This document shows positions 5,632-12,156 of a stretch of DNA of 12,156 nucleotides, piece by piece (position 1 is the stretch's first letter; the number at the start of each line of letters is the position of its first letter). Source of the DNA: Bacillota bacterium (GTDB taxonomy: Bacteria > Bacillota > Clostridia > Oscillospirales > Ruminococcaceae). The notes beneath the pieces were generated by a model. That model searched no databases, had not been told where the DNA came from, and was given only the letters and a program-made list of their open reading frames with translations. The stretch spans positions 1 through 12,156 of the forward strand of contig JAEWZG010000017.1 in assembly GCA_023395435.1 (NCBI GenBank). Reading direction: 5' to 3'. Made by a program: the position numbers and the translations under genes.

Positions 5632-6894
5632 TTACTTCTTAATATTTGCAAGCATAAGCTTAATTCGATTTTCCTGATTTACTTTTGTTGCACCTGGATC
5701 ATAGTCAATAGCAACAATATTAGCATCAGGGAAGGATTCCTTAATACGTCTTGCCATACCCTTTGCAACAATATGGTTCGGGAGACATCCGAATGGCTGT
5801 GTGCAGATTATGTTTTCTGTGCCAGTCTGTGCAAGTGCAGCCATTTCTGCAGTAATAAGCCAGCCTTCGCCCATTTTCACGCCCTGATGGATGTATTTAT
5901 CAGCATCATGACGTAAGGTTTCAAAATTATGGGGAGGTGTAAATACTCCGTGCTCCTTTATAACCTTTATCATCTGCTTTTGCTTTTTATAAAGAACATC
6001 ATAACCGATTTTATTGAAAAGTGTTGCCTTATTCTTAAAGTCATACAACTTCCCATCATTTACAGTATTAATAGCACAATAAAGAACAAAGTCGAGAAGT
6101 CCAGGAACAACAGGCTCACAGCCTTCTGAAATAAGGAATTCCTCAAGATGGTTGTTTGCAAGTGGTGAGTATTTTACGTAAATCTCACCGACAATTCCTA
6201 CTCGAGGTTTCTTATACTTTGAACGTTCTATCTTTGCAAAATCATCAAGAATCGCAAGATAGGTTTTCTTGATTGACAGGAATTTATTTCTAGCTATCTT
6301 GTCGTTAAGAATATTTTCCCACTTTTCGAGAACTTTATCTGTTGCACCCTGAACAAGCTCATAAGGCTTGCACTGATTATATAAAAGCATTAACATATCG
6401 CCGTATAATACAGCAAAGATAAGCTTTAATGCAATAGGAACAGTAATAGGCATAGCATGGCCTTTTTCAAGCCCACTGAAGTTAAGTGAAATAACAGGAA
6501 CCTGCGGATACTCTGCGCTAAGAGTTTTTCTCAGAAGGTGAATATAGTTTGATGCTCTGCAACCGCCACCAGTCTGCGTAATCATAAGGGCAGTTTTGTT
6601 AACATCATATCTTCCGCTTTTTAAAGCCTCCATAAACTGACCGATAACTAATAGTGCTGGGTAGCAAGTATCATTGTGGACATTTTTTAGCCCTTCATCA
6701 ATAACATTTTTTGTTGATGTCTTAAGCAGCTCCATTTTATATCCATACTGTCTGAAAACAGAAAGAATAAGACTGAAATGAATAGGAAGCATGTCGGGTA
6801 CAAGTATTGTGTGTGTTGCCTTCATATCATCAGTAAAACGTGAAGCTTTTACTCGTGATGAAGACATTGCTGGGTTACTATCTGGCTGCGACAT
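5632..6894 (-). CDS. Acyl-CoA dehydratase activase-associated protein, C-terminal component (COG3581-like)
   Basis: A 420-aa protein matching the C-terminal part of the large 2-hydroxyacyl-CoA dehydratase activase-related proteins of Clostridia. It resembles the dehydratase-subunit fold rather than the ATPase. Cysteines in conserved settings are NDTCYPA (Cys77), TGGGCRASNY (Cys112) and QPFGCLPNH (Cys370), plausible iron-sulfur ligands. There is no signal peptide or membrane segment. The ATG at 6894 is set by a perfect AAGGAGG with a 6-base gap; an in-frame ATG at 6927 has no such site. The gene overlaps the end of the upstream 986-aa gene by 17 bases in the +1 frame, so it is probably translationally coupled and its product probably works in complex with that one. 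I recall homologues where both parts form one chain of about 1,400 residues. The substrate is unknown. Confidence 0.82.
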   Translation of the reverse strand: MSQPDSNPAMSSSRVKASRFTDDMKATHTILVPDMLPIHFSLILSVFRQYGYKMELLKTSTKNVIDEGLKNVHNDTCYPALLVIGQFMEALKSGRYDVNKTALMITQTGGGCRASNYIHLLRKTLSAEYPQVPVISLNFSGLEKGHAMPITVPIALKLIFAVLYGDMLMLLYNQCKPYELVQGATDKVLEKWENILNDKIARNKFLSIKKTYLAILDDFAKIERSKYKKPRVGIVGEIYVKYSPLANNHLEEFLISEGCEPVVPGLLDFVLYCAINTVNDGKLYDFKNKATLFNKIGYDVLYKKQKQMIKVIKEHGVFTPPHNFETLRHDADKYIHQGVKMGEGWLITAEMAALAQTGTENIICTQPFGCLPNHIVAKGMARRIKESFPDANIVAIDYDPGATKVNQENRIKLMLANIKK

Positions 6895-9838
6895 TTTCTT
6901 CCTCCTTCTTATCCATTGCTGCAACAAGGCTTCTTAGCCTTATCTTTGCCGCACCAAGATTATTAATCTCATCTATTTTGAGCTGAGTGTATAGTTTTCC
7001 GTTCTGCTCAAGTATTGCTCTTAATTCATCTGTTGTAATAGCATCAATTCCGCAACCGAATGAAACAAGCTGTACCATCTGCATATCAGTATTTTCTATA
7101 ACGTAATTTGCTGCTCTATATAATCTTGAATGATATGTCCATTGATTTAAAATGTCAAGCTTTTGATTGTCAGCAAGTGGCGAAACGCTGTCTTCAGTAA
7201 TAACAGCCATTCCAAGCGAAGAAATCAGCTTGTGGATACCGTGATTTATTTCAGGATCTATATGATACGGACGACCAGCAAGAACAATAATTTTTCTTCC
7301 TTCTTCTCTTGCTTTTGCAATAATCTCTTGAGCCTTTTCTTCAATATCCTTCTGATACTTATCGTAAACCTCAAAAGCATTATCAAGGGCAGTTGTCACA
7401 GCAGATTTTGAAACACCGTATTTCTTAAGTGATGCAACAAGCTCCCTAACAACGTGTTTTCTTCTGTTAAGATCGATATAAGGTGTAATGAAATTATCAT
7501 CATTAAGCTTTTTTATATTAGCCTTCAAAAGCTCTGGATAGTATGCAACAACAGGGCAATTAAAGTGATTATCACTTTGTCCCTCATCGATATTATAGCT
7601 CATACAAGGATAGAATATAAAATCAACATTCTTTTCAAATAAAGTTTCAATATGACCATGAACAAGCTTTGCAGGGTAGCATACTGTATCAGACGGAATT
7701 GTATGCTGACCTTTGTAATAAATATCCCTTGAAGATTCGTCTGACAACACAACCTCAAAGCCAAGCTCTGTGAAAAATGAATTAAACAAAGGCAACAAGT
7801 CATAGTAGCTGAGTACTAAAGGAATTCCAACCTTTGCTCTTAGCTTTTCAGGTTTAGTATCATTTATTGCAAGAATCTTCTTATACTTGTATTCATAAAG
7901 ATTTAGATCAAGAGTCGAATTCTTGATACCGGCACCCTTTTCACAACGGTTTCCTGAAATAAATCTGTGACCATCATTGAATTTAAGTACTGTAAGGCTA
8001 CAATTTGCTGTACAGCCCTTACACTGACCGGCTGTTGATGTATATGAAAATTCGTCAAGCTCTTTACTTGTGATAATATTTGATGTTATGCCTTTTTTTG
8101 TGTGTTCTTTTGCATAAAGAGCACAACCGAATGCGCCCATTAATCCTGCGATTGCCGGACGGATAACGTTTCTGCCTAGTTCAAGCTCAAATGAACGCAA
8201 AACCGCATCGTTAAGGAAGGTTCCACCCTGAACAACGATATTCTTTCCGAGTTCTTCAACGCTCTTTGCACGGATAACCTTATATATAGCGTTCTTAATA
8301 ATACTTCCTGACAGTCCAGCTGAAATATCTTCAACAGAAGCACCGTCCTTCTGTGCTTGCTTAACAGATGAGTTCATAAATACAGTGCACCTTGAACCTA
8401 AGTCAACAGGGTTCTTTGCATAAAGTCCGAGTTTTGCAAAATCCGCAATATCATATCCAAGTGCAAGTGAAAATGTCTGTATGAATGAACCACATCCAGA
8501 TGAACAAGCCTCGTTAAGCATAATGCTGTCGATTGCCTTGTTCTTAATTTTAAAGCACTTTATGTCCTGTCCGCCAATGTCCATAATAAAATCTACATCC
8601 GGACAGAAGTATGAAGCGGCAGTATAGTGAGCAACAGTTTCAACAATTCCAAAGTCAAGACGAAGTCCCGCTTTTATCATATCTTCGCCATATCCTGTTA
8701 CTGCACCTGAGAGGATGTTAACTCTGTCCCCTGCAAGCTCATAAATATCCCTTAATTTCTTTGAAATTATATCTAAAGGCTGTCCCCTATTTGAACAATA
8801 GTGATTATACAACAACTTTCCGTCAGGAGTTATAAGCACAAGCTTTGTTGTGGTCGAACCTGCATCTATTCCAAGATAAGCATCGCCTTTATAGGTCTGA
8901 ATATCCTCGTATTTGAGGTCAAACTTTGCATGACGATCAACAAACTTATGGTATTCTTCCTTTGAATCAAAAAGGTGTTTTCCGTGTGAAATGGTTTCTA
9001 CTATTTTGGCTGAAATTATCTTGTCACATATATTCTCGATAGTTTCAGGCTCTGAAATGTTTTCAGCATGAAGAGCGCAACCATATGCCATGAAGCAAGG
9101 TGCAAGTTCCGGGAAGATTGCATTTTCCTCAGATAAACCAAGGGTTTTTACAAATGCATTTCCAAGCCCTTTTAAGAAGGATAATGGTCCACCAAGGAAC
9201 AATACCTTGCCTTGAATTTCACGTCCCTGTGCAAGTCCGGAAACTGTCTGGTCAACAACAGCTTGATATATTGAAGCTGCGACATCTTCTTTTTTTGCTC
9301 CCTGATTTAGAAGCGGCTGAATATCACTTTTTGCAAAAACGCCACAACGGGAAGCAATAGGATATATTTTTTCAGCTTTGAGAGAAAGCTCATCAAGCTG
9401 AGTTGGTGTAATTCCAAGCAAGGTTGCCATCTGGTCAATAAAAGCACCTGTACCACCAGCACAGGAGCCGTTCATTCTCTGTTCAACGCCACCAGTCAGG
9501 AAGATGATTTTAGCATCCTCACCGCCAAGCTCAATAACAACATCAGCATCAGAATAAGTTTTATTTACAGCTATGTATGCGGAATAAACCTCCTGCACGA
9601 ATGGGAGATTTGCACTATTAGCTATACCAAGTCCTGCTGAACCTGTAATACATATTTTAAACTGATCATCAGGATATTGCTCTGCAATAAGTTTTAATTG
9701 CTCAATAACAGTTTCACGCACCTTTGAAAAGTGACGCTCATATTTTGTGTAAATTATATCGTCTTCTTTTAATATTACTGTTTTGACTGTTGTTGAACCT
9801 ACGTCTACTCCGAGAGTATATACCAAATCCATCTTCAT
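6878..9838 (-). CDS. Tandem acyl-CoA dehydratase activase-like ATPase with DUF2229 region
   Basis: A 986-aa protein with two BcrAD/BadFG/HgdC-type ATPase domains in tandem. Domain 1 (about 5-265) has DVGSTT (12-17) and Cys126 and Cys165 in GSCAGGTG and SRCGVF, close to the two cluster ligands of HgdC. Domain 2 (about 320-580) has DAGSTT (325-330), Cys445 and Cys449 in EACSSGCGSF, and Cys484 in SRCTVF. A cysteine patch CKGCTANC (606-613) with Cys632 could hold another cluster. A DUF2229-like region (about 668-780) has Cys720, Cys745 and Cys761, and the tail has a SFGCGID motif (Cys929). In HgdC, ATP hydrolysis drives an electron into a dehydratase; here the acceptor is unknown. SD AGGAAGG serves either the ATG at 9838 or that at 9832. 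It lies 16 bases after the RCK gene. Confidence 0.88.
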   Translation of the reverse strand: MKMDLVYTLGVDVGSTTVKTVILKEDDIIYTKYERHFSKVRETVIEQLKLIAEQYPDDQFKICITGSAGLGIANSANLPFVQEVYSAYIAVNKTYSDADVVIELGGEDAKIIFLTGGVEQRMNGSCAGGTGAFIDQMATLLGITPTQLDELSLKAEKIYPIASRCGVFAKSDIQPLLNQGAKKEDVAASIYQAVVDQTVSGLAQGREIQGKVLFLGGPLSFLKGLGNAFVKTLGLSEENAIFPELAPCFMAYGCALHAENISEPETIENICDKIISAKIVETISHGKHLFDSKEEYHKFVDRHAKFDLKYEDIQTYKGDAYLGIDAGSTTTKLVLITPDGKLLYNHYCSNRGQPLDIISKKLRDIYELAGDRVNILSGAVTGYGEDMIKAGLRLDFGIVETVAHYTAASYFCPDVDFIMDIGGQDIKCFKIKNKAIDSIMLNEACSSGCGSFIQTFSLALGYDIADFAKLGLYAKNPVDLGSRCTVFMNSSVKQAQKDGASVEDISAGLSGSIIKNAIYKVIRAKSVEELGKNIVVQGGTFLNDAVLRSFELELGRNVIRPAIAGLMGAFGCALYAKEHTKKGITSNIITSKELDEFSYTSTAGQCKGCTANCSLTVLKFNDGHRFISGNRCEKGAGIKNSTLDLNLYEYKYKKILAINDTKPEKLRAKVGIPLVLSYYDLLPLFNSFFTELGFEVVLSDESSRDIYYKGQHTIPSDTVCYPAKLVHGHIETLFEKNVDFIFYPCMSYNIDEGQSDNHFNCPVVAYYPELLKANIKKLNDDNFITPYIDLNRRKHVVRELVASLKKYGVSKSAVTTALDNAFEVYDKYQKDIEEKAQEIIAKAREEGRKIIVLAGRPYHIDPEINHGIHKLISSLGMAVITEDSVSPLADNQKLDILNQWTYHSRLYRAANYVIENTDMQMVQLVSFGCGIDAITTDELRAILEQNGKLYTQLKIDEINNLGAAKIRLRSLVAAMDKKEEENVAAR

Positions 9839-9854
9839 ATCCTTCCTGATAGAA

Positions 9855-10514
9855 TTATTTAATCTTTAATATTGCCTGAATCTTAGCAGTTGAAATATTG
9901 TTAGAAAGTACAAGCAGCGTATCATTACTTCTGAGCTCAGTGTTACCACGAGGAACAATAAGTTCCTGATCTCTTTCTATTGAAATAATATTTATGCTAT
10001 CAGGCAGCTTAAGCTCCTGAAGAGTCGTTCCGTTGAATTTATAGTTATCTGGGAGCTCAATTTGTGCTATAGAACTTGTTCCATGATTAAGTGAAATAAG
10101 TTCCTTGATTTTTGATGTGTCAACCTCACGCTCAAACATTTCTACTATTCTATCTGTGGAACTGATAACGTTATCAACACCGAGTTTTTTCATAACCTGC
10201 GAATTCCTCGGATTGTTAACCTTCACTACAGTTTTTTCAACGTTAAATATTCTCTTAGCAAGCTGACAGGCTACGAGGTTGTCCTCATCCTGACCAGAAA
10301 CTGCAATAACTGCATCAGTATGTGCAACTCCAGCTGCCTCAAGAACTTCAACACTTGTTCCATCACCACAAATAACAGGTATATCAAGTTCATTTGCTAT
10401 CATCGAGCAGGTCTTTTTATCAATTTCTATTATTGTCGGTTCATATCCATGCTCAATAAGAGTTTTTACAAGATAATATCCGACTTTTCCGCCACCAACA
10501 ATTGTTACTCTCAT
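9855..10514 (-). CDS. RCK / TrkA-family potassium transport regulatory subunit (second of pair)
   Basis: A 219-aa soluble protein with an RCK_N (TrkA-N) Rossmann domain followed by an RCK_C (TrkA-C) domain. The nucleotide-binding loop VGGGKVG is at 6-12, the second strand ends in the acidic TIIEIDK (28-34), and the DAVIAVSGQDEDN region (about 88-100) is typical. Residues 140-219 form the C-terminal ligand-binding domain. Such subunits gate membrane potassium channels of the Ktr/Trk type in response to NAD(H), ATP/ADP or cyclic di-AMP. No membrane subunit is encoded nearby. A strong SD AGGAGGG precedes the ATG at 10514, and 18 bases separate it from the other RCK gene. Confidence 0.87.
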   Translation of the reverse strand: MRVTIVGGGKVGYYLVKTLIEHGYEPTIIEIDKKTCSMIANELDIPVICGDGTSVEVLEAAGVAHTDAVIAVSGQDEDNLVACQLAKRIFNVEKTVVKVNNPRNSQVMKKLGVDNVISSTDRIVEMFEREVDTSKIKELISLNHGTSSIAQIELPDNYKFNGTTLQELKLPDSINIISIERDQELIVPRGNTELRSNDTLLVLSNNISTAKIQAILKIK

Positions 10515-10532
10515 ATGCCCTCCTATAAAAAG

Positions 10533-11150
10533 CTAATCAACAATTTTCGAAAATACAAGTTTATCATCTTTTTGAAGTTCAATATTATCAAGACCGACAA
10601 GTCTTAAGTCACCATCACGCTCAATAGCATAAAGAACTTCATTCTCTTCATAGTTGATTTCATTAACCTTAAGCCCGATAAATGACTTTGGAACATCCAT
10701 TTTAGAGAATGTGAGCGTTCTTGTGCCAATATGAATTGTCTTGCACAAAGTATTGTGGTTTAACACAGAGCATATTGCTGATACTGTAAGGTTTGTTGGA
10801 CATATTGTGTACATTCCGAGTCTTGAAAAAACTTCTTCTCTATTTGGGTCATATATTCTTACAAAAACATTCTGTATATTAAAAAACTCTTTTGCAACTT
10901 CACATACCATAATATTAATATTGTCATTTGGTGTTACTGCTGCAACAGCATCACAGCTCTCTATCCCAGCTTTTTTAAGAACATCAAGATCAATTGGAAC
11001 GCCGACTGTAGTGAACCCATTAAAATCATTAGGGAGCAGGTCAAAACTCTCTTCATTCCTGTCTATAATAGAAACATCATGCCCTTGTTTTGTTAAAACT
11101 GAGGCAAGGTTTGATCCAACTTTACCACAACCGACTATTAATATATTCAT
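10533..11150 (-). CDS. RCK / TrkA-family potassium transport regulatory subunit (first of pair)
   Basis: A 205-aa paralogue of the next gene with the same RCK_N plus RCK_C layout. It has GCGKVGSNL in the nucleotide-binding loop (about 7-15), an acidic strand end in SIIDRNE, and a C-terminal domain from about residue 130. The pair diverges well beyond a recent duplication, so the two subunits may form a hetero-oligomeric ring or serve different channels. The ATG at 11150 is chosen with AAGGG 9 bases upstream; an upstream TTG at 11168 lacks a suitable site. It is the first gene of the long minus-strand array and faces the divergent 208-aa gene. Confidence 0.86.
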   Translation of the reverse strand: MNILIVGCGKVGSNLASVLTKQGHDVSIIDRNEESFDLLPNDFNGFTTVGVPIDLDVLKKAGIESCDAVAAVTPNDNINIMVCEVAKEFFNIQNVFVRIYDPNREEVFSRLGMYTICPTNLTVSAICSVLNHNTLCKTIHIGTRTLTFSKMDVPKSFIGLKVNEINYEENEVLYAIERDGDLRLVGLDNIELQKDDKLVFSKIVD

Positions 11151-11186
11151 ACTAATATCCCTTCTCAAGAAAAATTAAGTAATACT

Positions 11187-11192
11187 ATTATA
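11187..11192 (-). promoter_or_regulatory. Candidate -10 of the RCK-activase operon promoter
   Basis: A perfect TATAAT lies on the minus strand 37 bases upstream of the first RCK start codon. The bases 17 upstream read TTTCTT, a poor -35, so the promoter would be weak or activator-dependent. No other good candidate is visible between 11151 and 11280. Confidence 0.4.
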
Positions 11193-11283
11193 ATACATTT
11201 TTATCGAAAAAGAAAGTGGTTTTGAAATATTTGTAATAATGCAGTATAACGCATATTTATATATTAGTTTTTTTGAAAAACAA

Positions 11284-11312
11284 TTGAACTTTTACCCCTT
11301 TTGTAATATAAT
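11284..11312 (+). promoter_or_regulatory. Promoter for the 208-aa gene
   Basis: TTGAAC (11284-11289) and a perfect TATAAT (11307-11312) are separated by exactly 17 bases. Transcription would start near 11319, giving a leader of about 24 bases that contains the AAGGAG site at 11331-11336. Confidence 0.75.
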
Positions 11313-11342
11313 TGTTTTATCTTAATTAACAAGGAGAATATT

Positions 11343-11969
11343 ATGGAATTTCAAAGTGAGCGCGCTGCAGTTTCGATAATTTCTGATGTTATTGTAAAGA
11401 GCGGAGTAAGCCTTTATAATTCAATTAAATATATTTATTCACTTGCGGAAGACGATTTTTATAATTGCAACATAAAGGATGTTCTTAAAGTTGTTTTAAA
11501 TAACCTTACTAATATTGACTCCCTTCAGGAGCTTGGACTCCGTATCAACGCAGAAAAGTGCAGTGAAATGAATTCACCTGAATACAACAATGTTCTTTCT
11601 CTTATCGTATACAGCTTTGCTATAAGAATTCCTGTTCTTAAAAATCTCTCAATCAACAATCAAGCACTTACCGATGACCAGCTTAAAGCAATTTATGATA
11701 ATGTTGTCTCAAAAGGGGCAAGAAATTATCTTGACACTATCCCTGAAAGCTATGATGAAATCAAGAAGCTTGTCAAGGCAAAAAAAACTGTTCCACCTTA
11801 TAACTCTGACTGGTATAAGGCATTTATCTTCACTCGTATCCCTGAACTTTCAGAGATTAAAAACAAAAATATGTTTCTTCTTGGCGCTGTTGATATACTT
11901 TTCACTATGTTTTATGCCTGTCTTGAGGAAGAATTAGAAAACACCATAAACCGTATTGACAAGTTGTAA
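11343..11969 (+). CDS. Uncharacterised 208-aa protein
   Basis: I do not recognise this protein. It starts at an ATG with AAGGAG 6 bases upstream and is driven by a near-ideal promoter, so it is very probably expressed. The sequence looks mostly alpha-helical, with no signal peptide and no CxxC or nucleotide-binding motif. It has only three cysteines (42, 73, 193). The region 176-195 (NMFLLGAVDILFTMFYACLE) is the most hydrophobic but is short and runs straight into an acidic helix, so a buried helix is more likely than a membrane span. A PPYNSDWYKAF segment (151-161) is the only distinctive aromatic patch. It is divergent from the RCK genes and is not obviously part of their operon. No terminator is visible behind it. 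Confidence 0.75.
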   Translation: MEFQSERAAVSIISDVIVKSGVSLYNSIKYIYSLAEDDFYNCNIKDVLKVVLNNLTNIDSLQELGLRINAEKCSEMNSPEYNNVLSLIVYSFAIRIPVLKNLSINNQALTDDQLKAIYDNVVSKGARNYLDTIPESYDEIKKLVKAKKTVPPYNSDWYKAFIFTRIPELSEIKNKNMFLLGAVDILFTMFYACLEEELENTINRIDKL

Positions 11970-12016
11970 ACTTTGTACAAATATTCCTGTTTTTATATTG
12001 TTTTATGGCTATTTGC

Positions 12017-12045
12017 TTGACAAAAAAAAATTGTTAAGGTATTAT
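12017..12045 (+). promoter_or_regulatory. Promoter for the truncated gene at the right edge
   Basis: A perfect TTGACA (12017-12022) and TATTAT (12040-12045) are separated by 17 bases. Transcription would start near 12052, leaving a leader of about 53 bases before the ATG. The preceding gene has no clear terminator, so read-through could also contribute. Confidence 0.75.
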
Positions 12046-12104
12046 TAATATGTATTATTGTACTATCTCAATTCTTAATCTTCTATAAACTTTGGAGTGA
12101 TTAA

Positions 12105-12156
12105 ATGTACTTTGGAAGCGTTCGGTTTTTCAAGCACCTGATAGTCGCAGTATTTA
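12105..12156 (+). CDS. Start of a probable membrane-anchored or exported protein (cut by window edge)
   Basis: Seventeen codons are visible, MYFGSVRFFKHLIVAVF, before the window ends. GGAG lies 7 bases upstream of the ATG at 12105 and a strong promoter precedes it. Basic residues (Arg7, Lys10, His11) followed by a hydrophobic LIVAVF run look like the beginning of a signal peptide or an N-terminal membrane anchor. The family cannot be determined from so little. Confidence 0.6.
   Translation, partial: MYFGSVRFFKHLIVAVF

Noticed and set aside
5632..9838. Activase-like genes as a pseudogene broken by a frameshift
   Set aside because: Both reading frames are long and intact with conserved motifs throughout, and the downstream start has a perfect SD. 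A sequencing indel cannot be excluded, but decay is not supported.
10741..11178. 145-codon open frame on the plus strand across the first RCK gene
   Set aside because: It lies opposite a well-supported RCK gene with strong motif matches, and it has no ribosome binding site of its own.
11970..12016. Terminator after the 208-aa gene
   Set aside because: There are T-rich runs and a short TTGTACAA palindrome, but no GC-containing stem ahead of them.
1..12156. Mobile elements, CRISPR arrays, toxin-antitoxin or phage genes
   Set aside because: No transposase, integrase, regularly spaced repeat array or phage-like protein was seen. The content is housekeeping and metabolic.

Overview
This is AT-rich, gene-dense DNA, most likely chromosomal, from a low-GC Gram-positive anaerobe of the class Clostridia. 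The case rests on AGGAGG-type ribosome binding sites, TTGACA/TATAAT promoters with 17-base spacers, a YtaF-type sporulation membrane protein, and a 2-hydroxyacyl-CoA dehydratase activase-like system typical of anaerobic Firmicutes. A gut Oscillospiraceae/Ruminococcus-like source is a guess, not a demonstrated identification. I see no mobile element, CRISPR array, tRNA or rRNA.

Layout. (1) Bases 1-69 hold the first 23 codons of CTP synthase (pyrG, minus strand). (2) Bases 203-1321 encode a histidine-kinase-like protein with an ATPase domain but no histidine where the phosphoacceptor should be. (3) gap (GAPDH, plus) follows, with a strong SD and a textbook terminator. (4) A YhbS-like GNAT acetyltransferase (plus) has a 10-bp dyad over its promoter and shares a bidirectional terminator with birA. 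(5) From about 11150 down to 4464 runs a compact minus-strand array: two RCK/TrkA-N proteins, a 986-aa tandem activase-like protein, an overlapping 420-aa partner, ybaK and ytaF. birA then follows from its own promoter. (6) Divergent from the RCK genes is an unrecognised 208-aa protein behind a very good promoter. (7) The window ends in the first 17 codons of a probable membrane or exported protein behind another near-consensus promoter.

How the genes fit together. gap and pyrG are housekeeping metabolism, and BirA handles biotin attachment and possibly repression. The central operon joins two nucleotide-binding RCK subunits to a large iron-sulfur ATPase system of the HgdC (archerase) superfamily. 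No dehydratase subunits resembling HgdA/HgdB and no potassium channel subunit lie in the window, so the partners of both are unknown. The most notable points are the activase-like system split across a 17-base overlap in different frames with a perfect SD inside it, the histidine-less kinase, the hairpin that buries the ytaF ribosome binding site, and the dyad on the GNAT promoter. I found nothing that clearly amounts to a new defence or mobile system.
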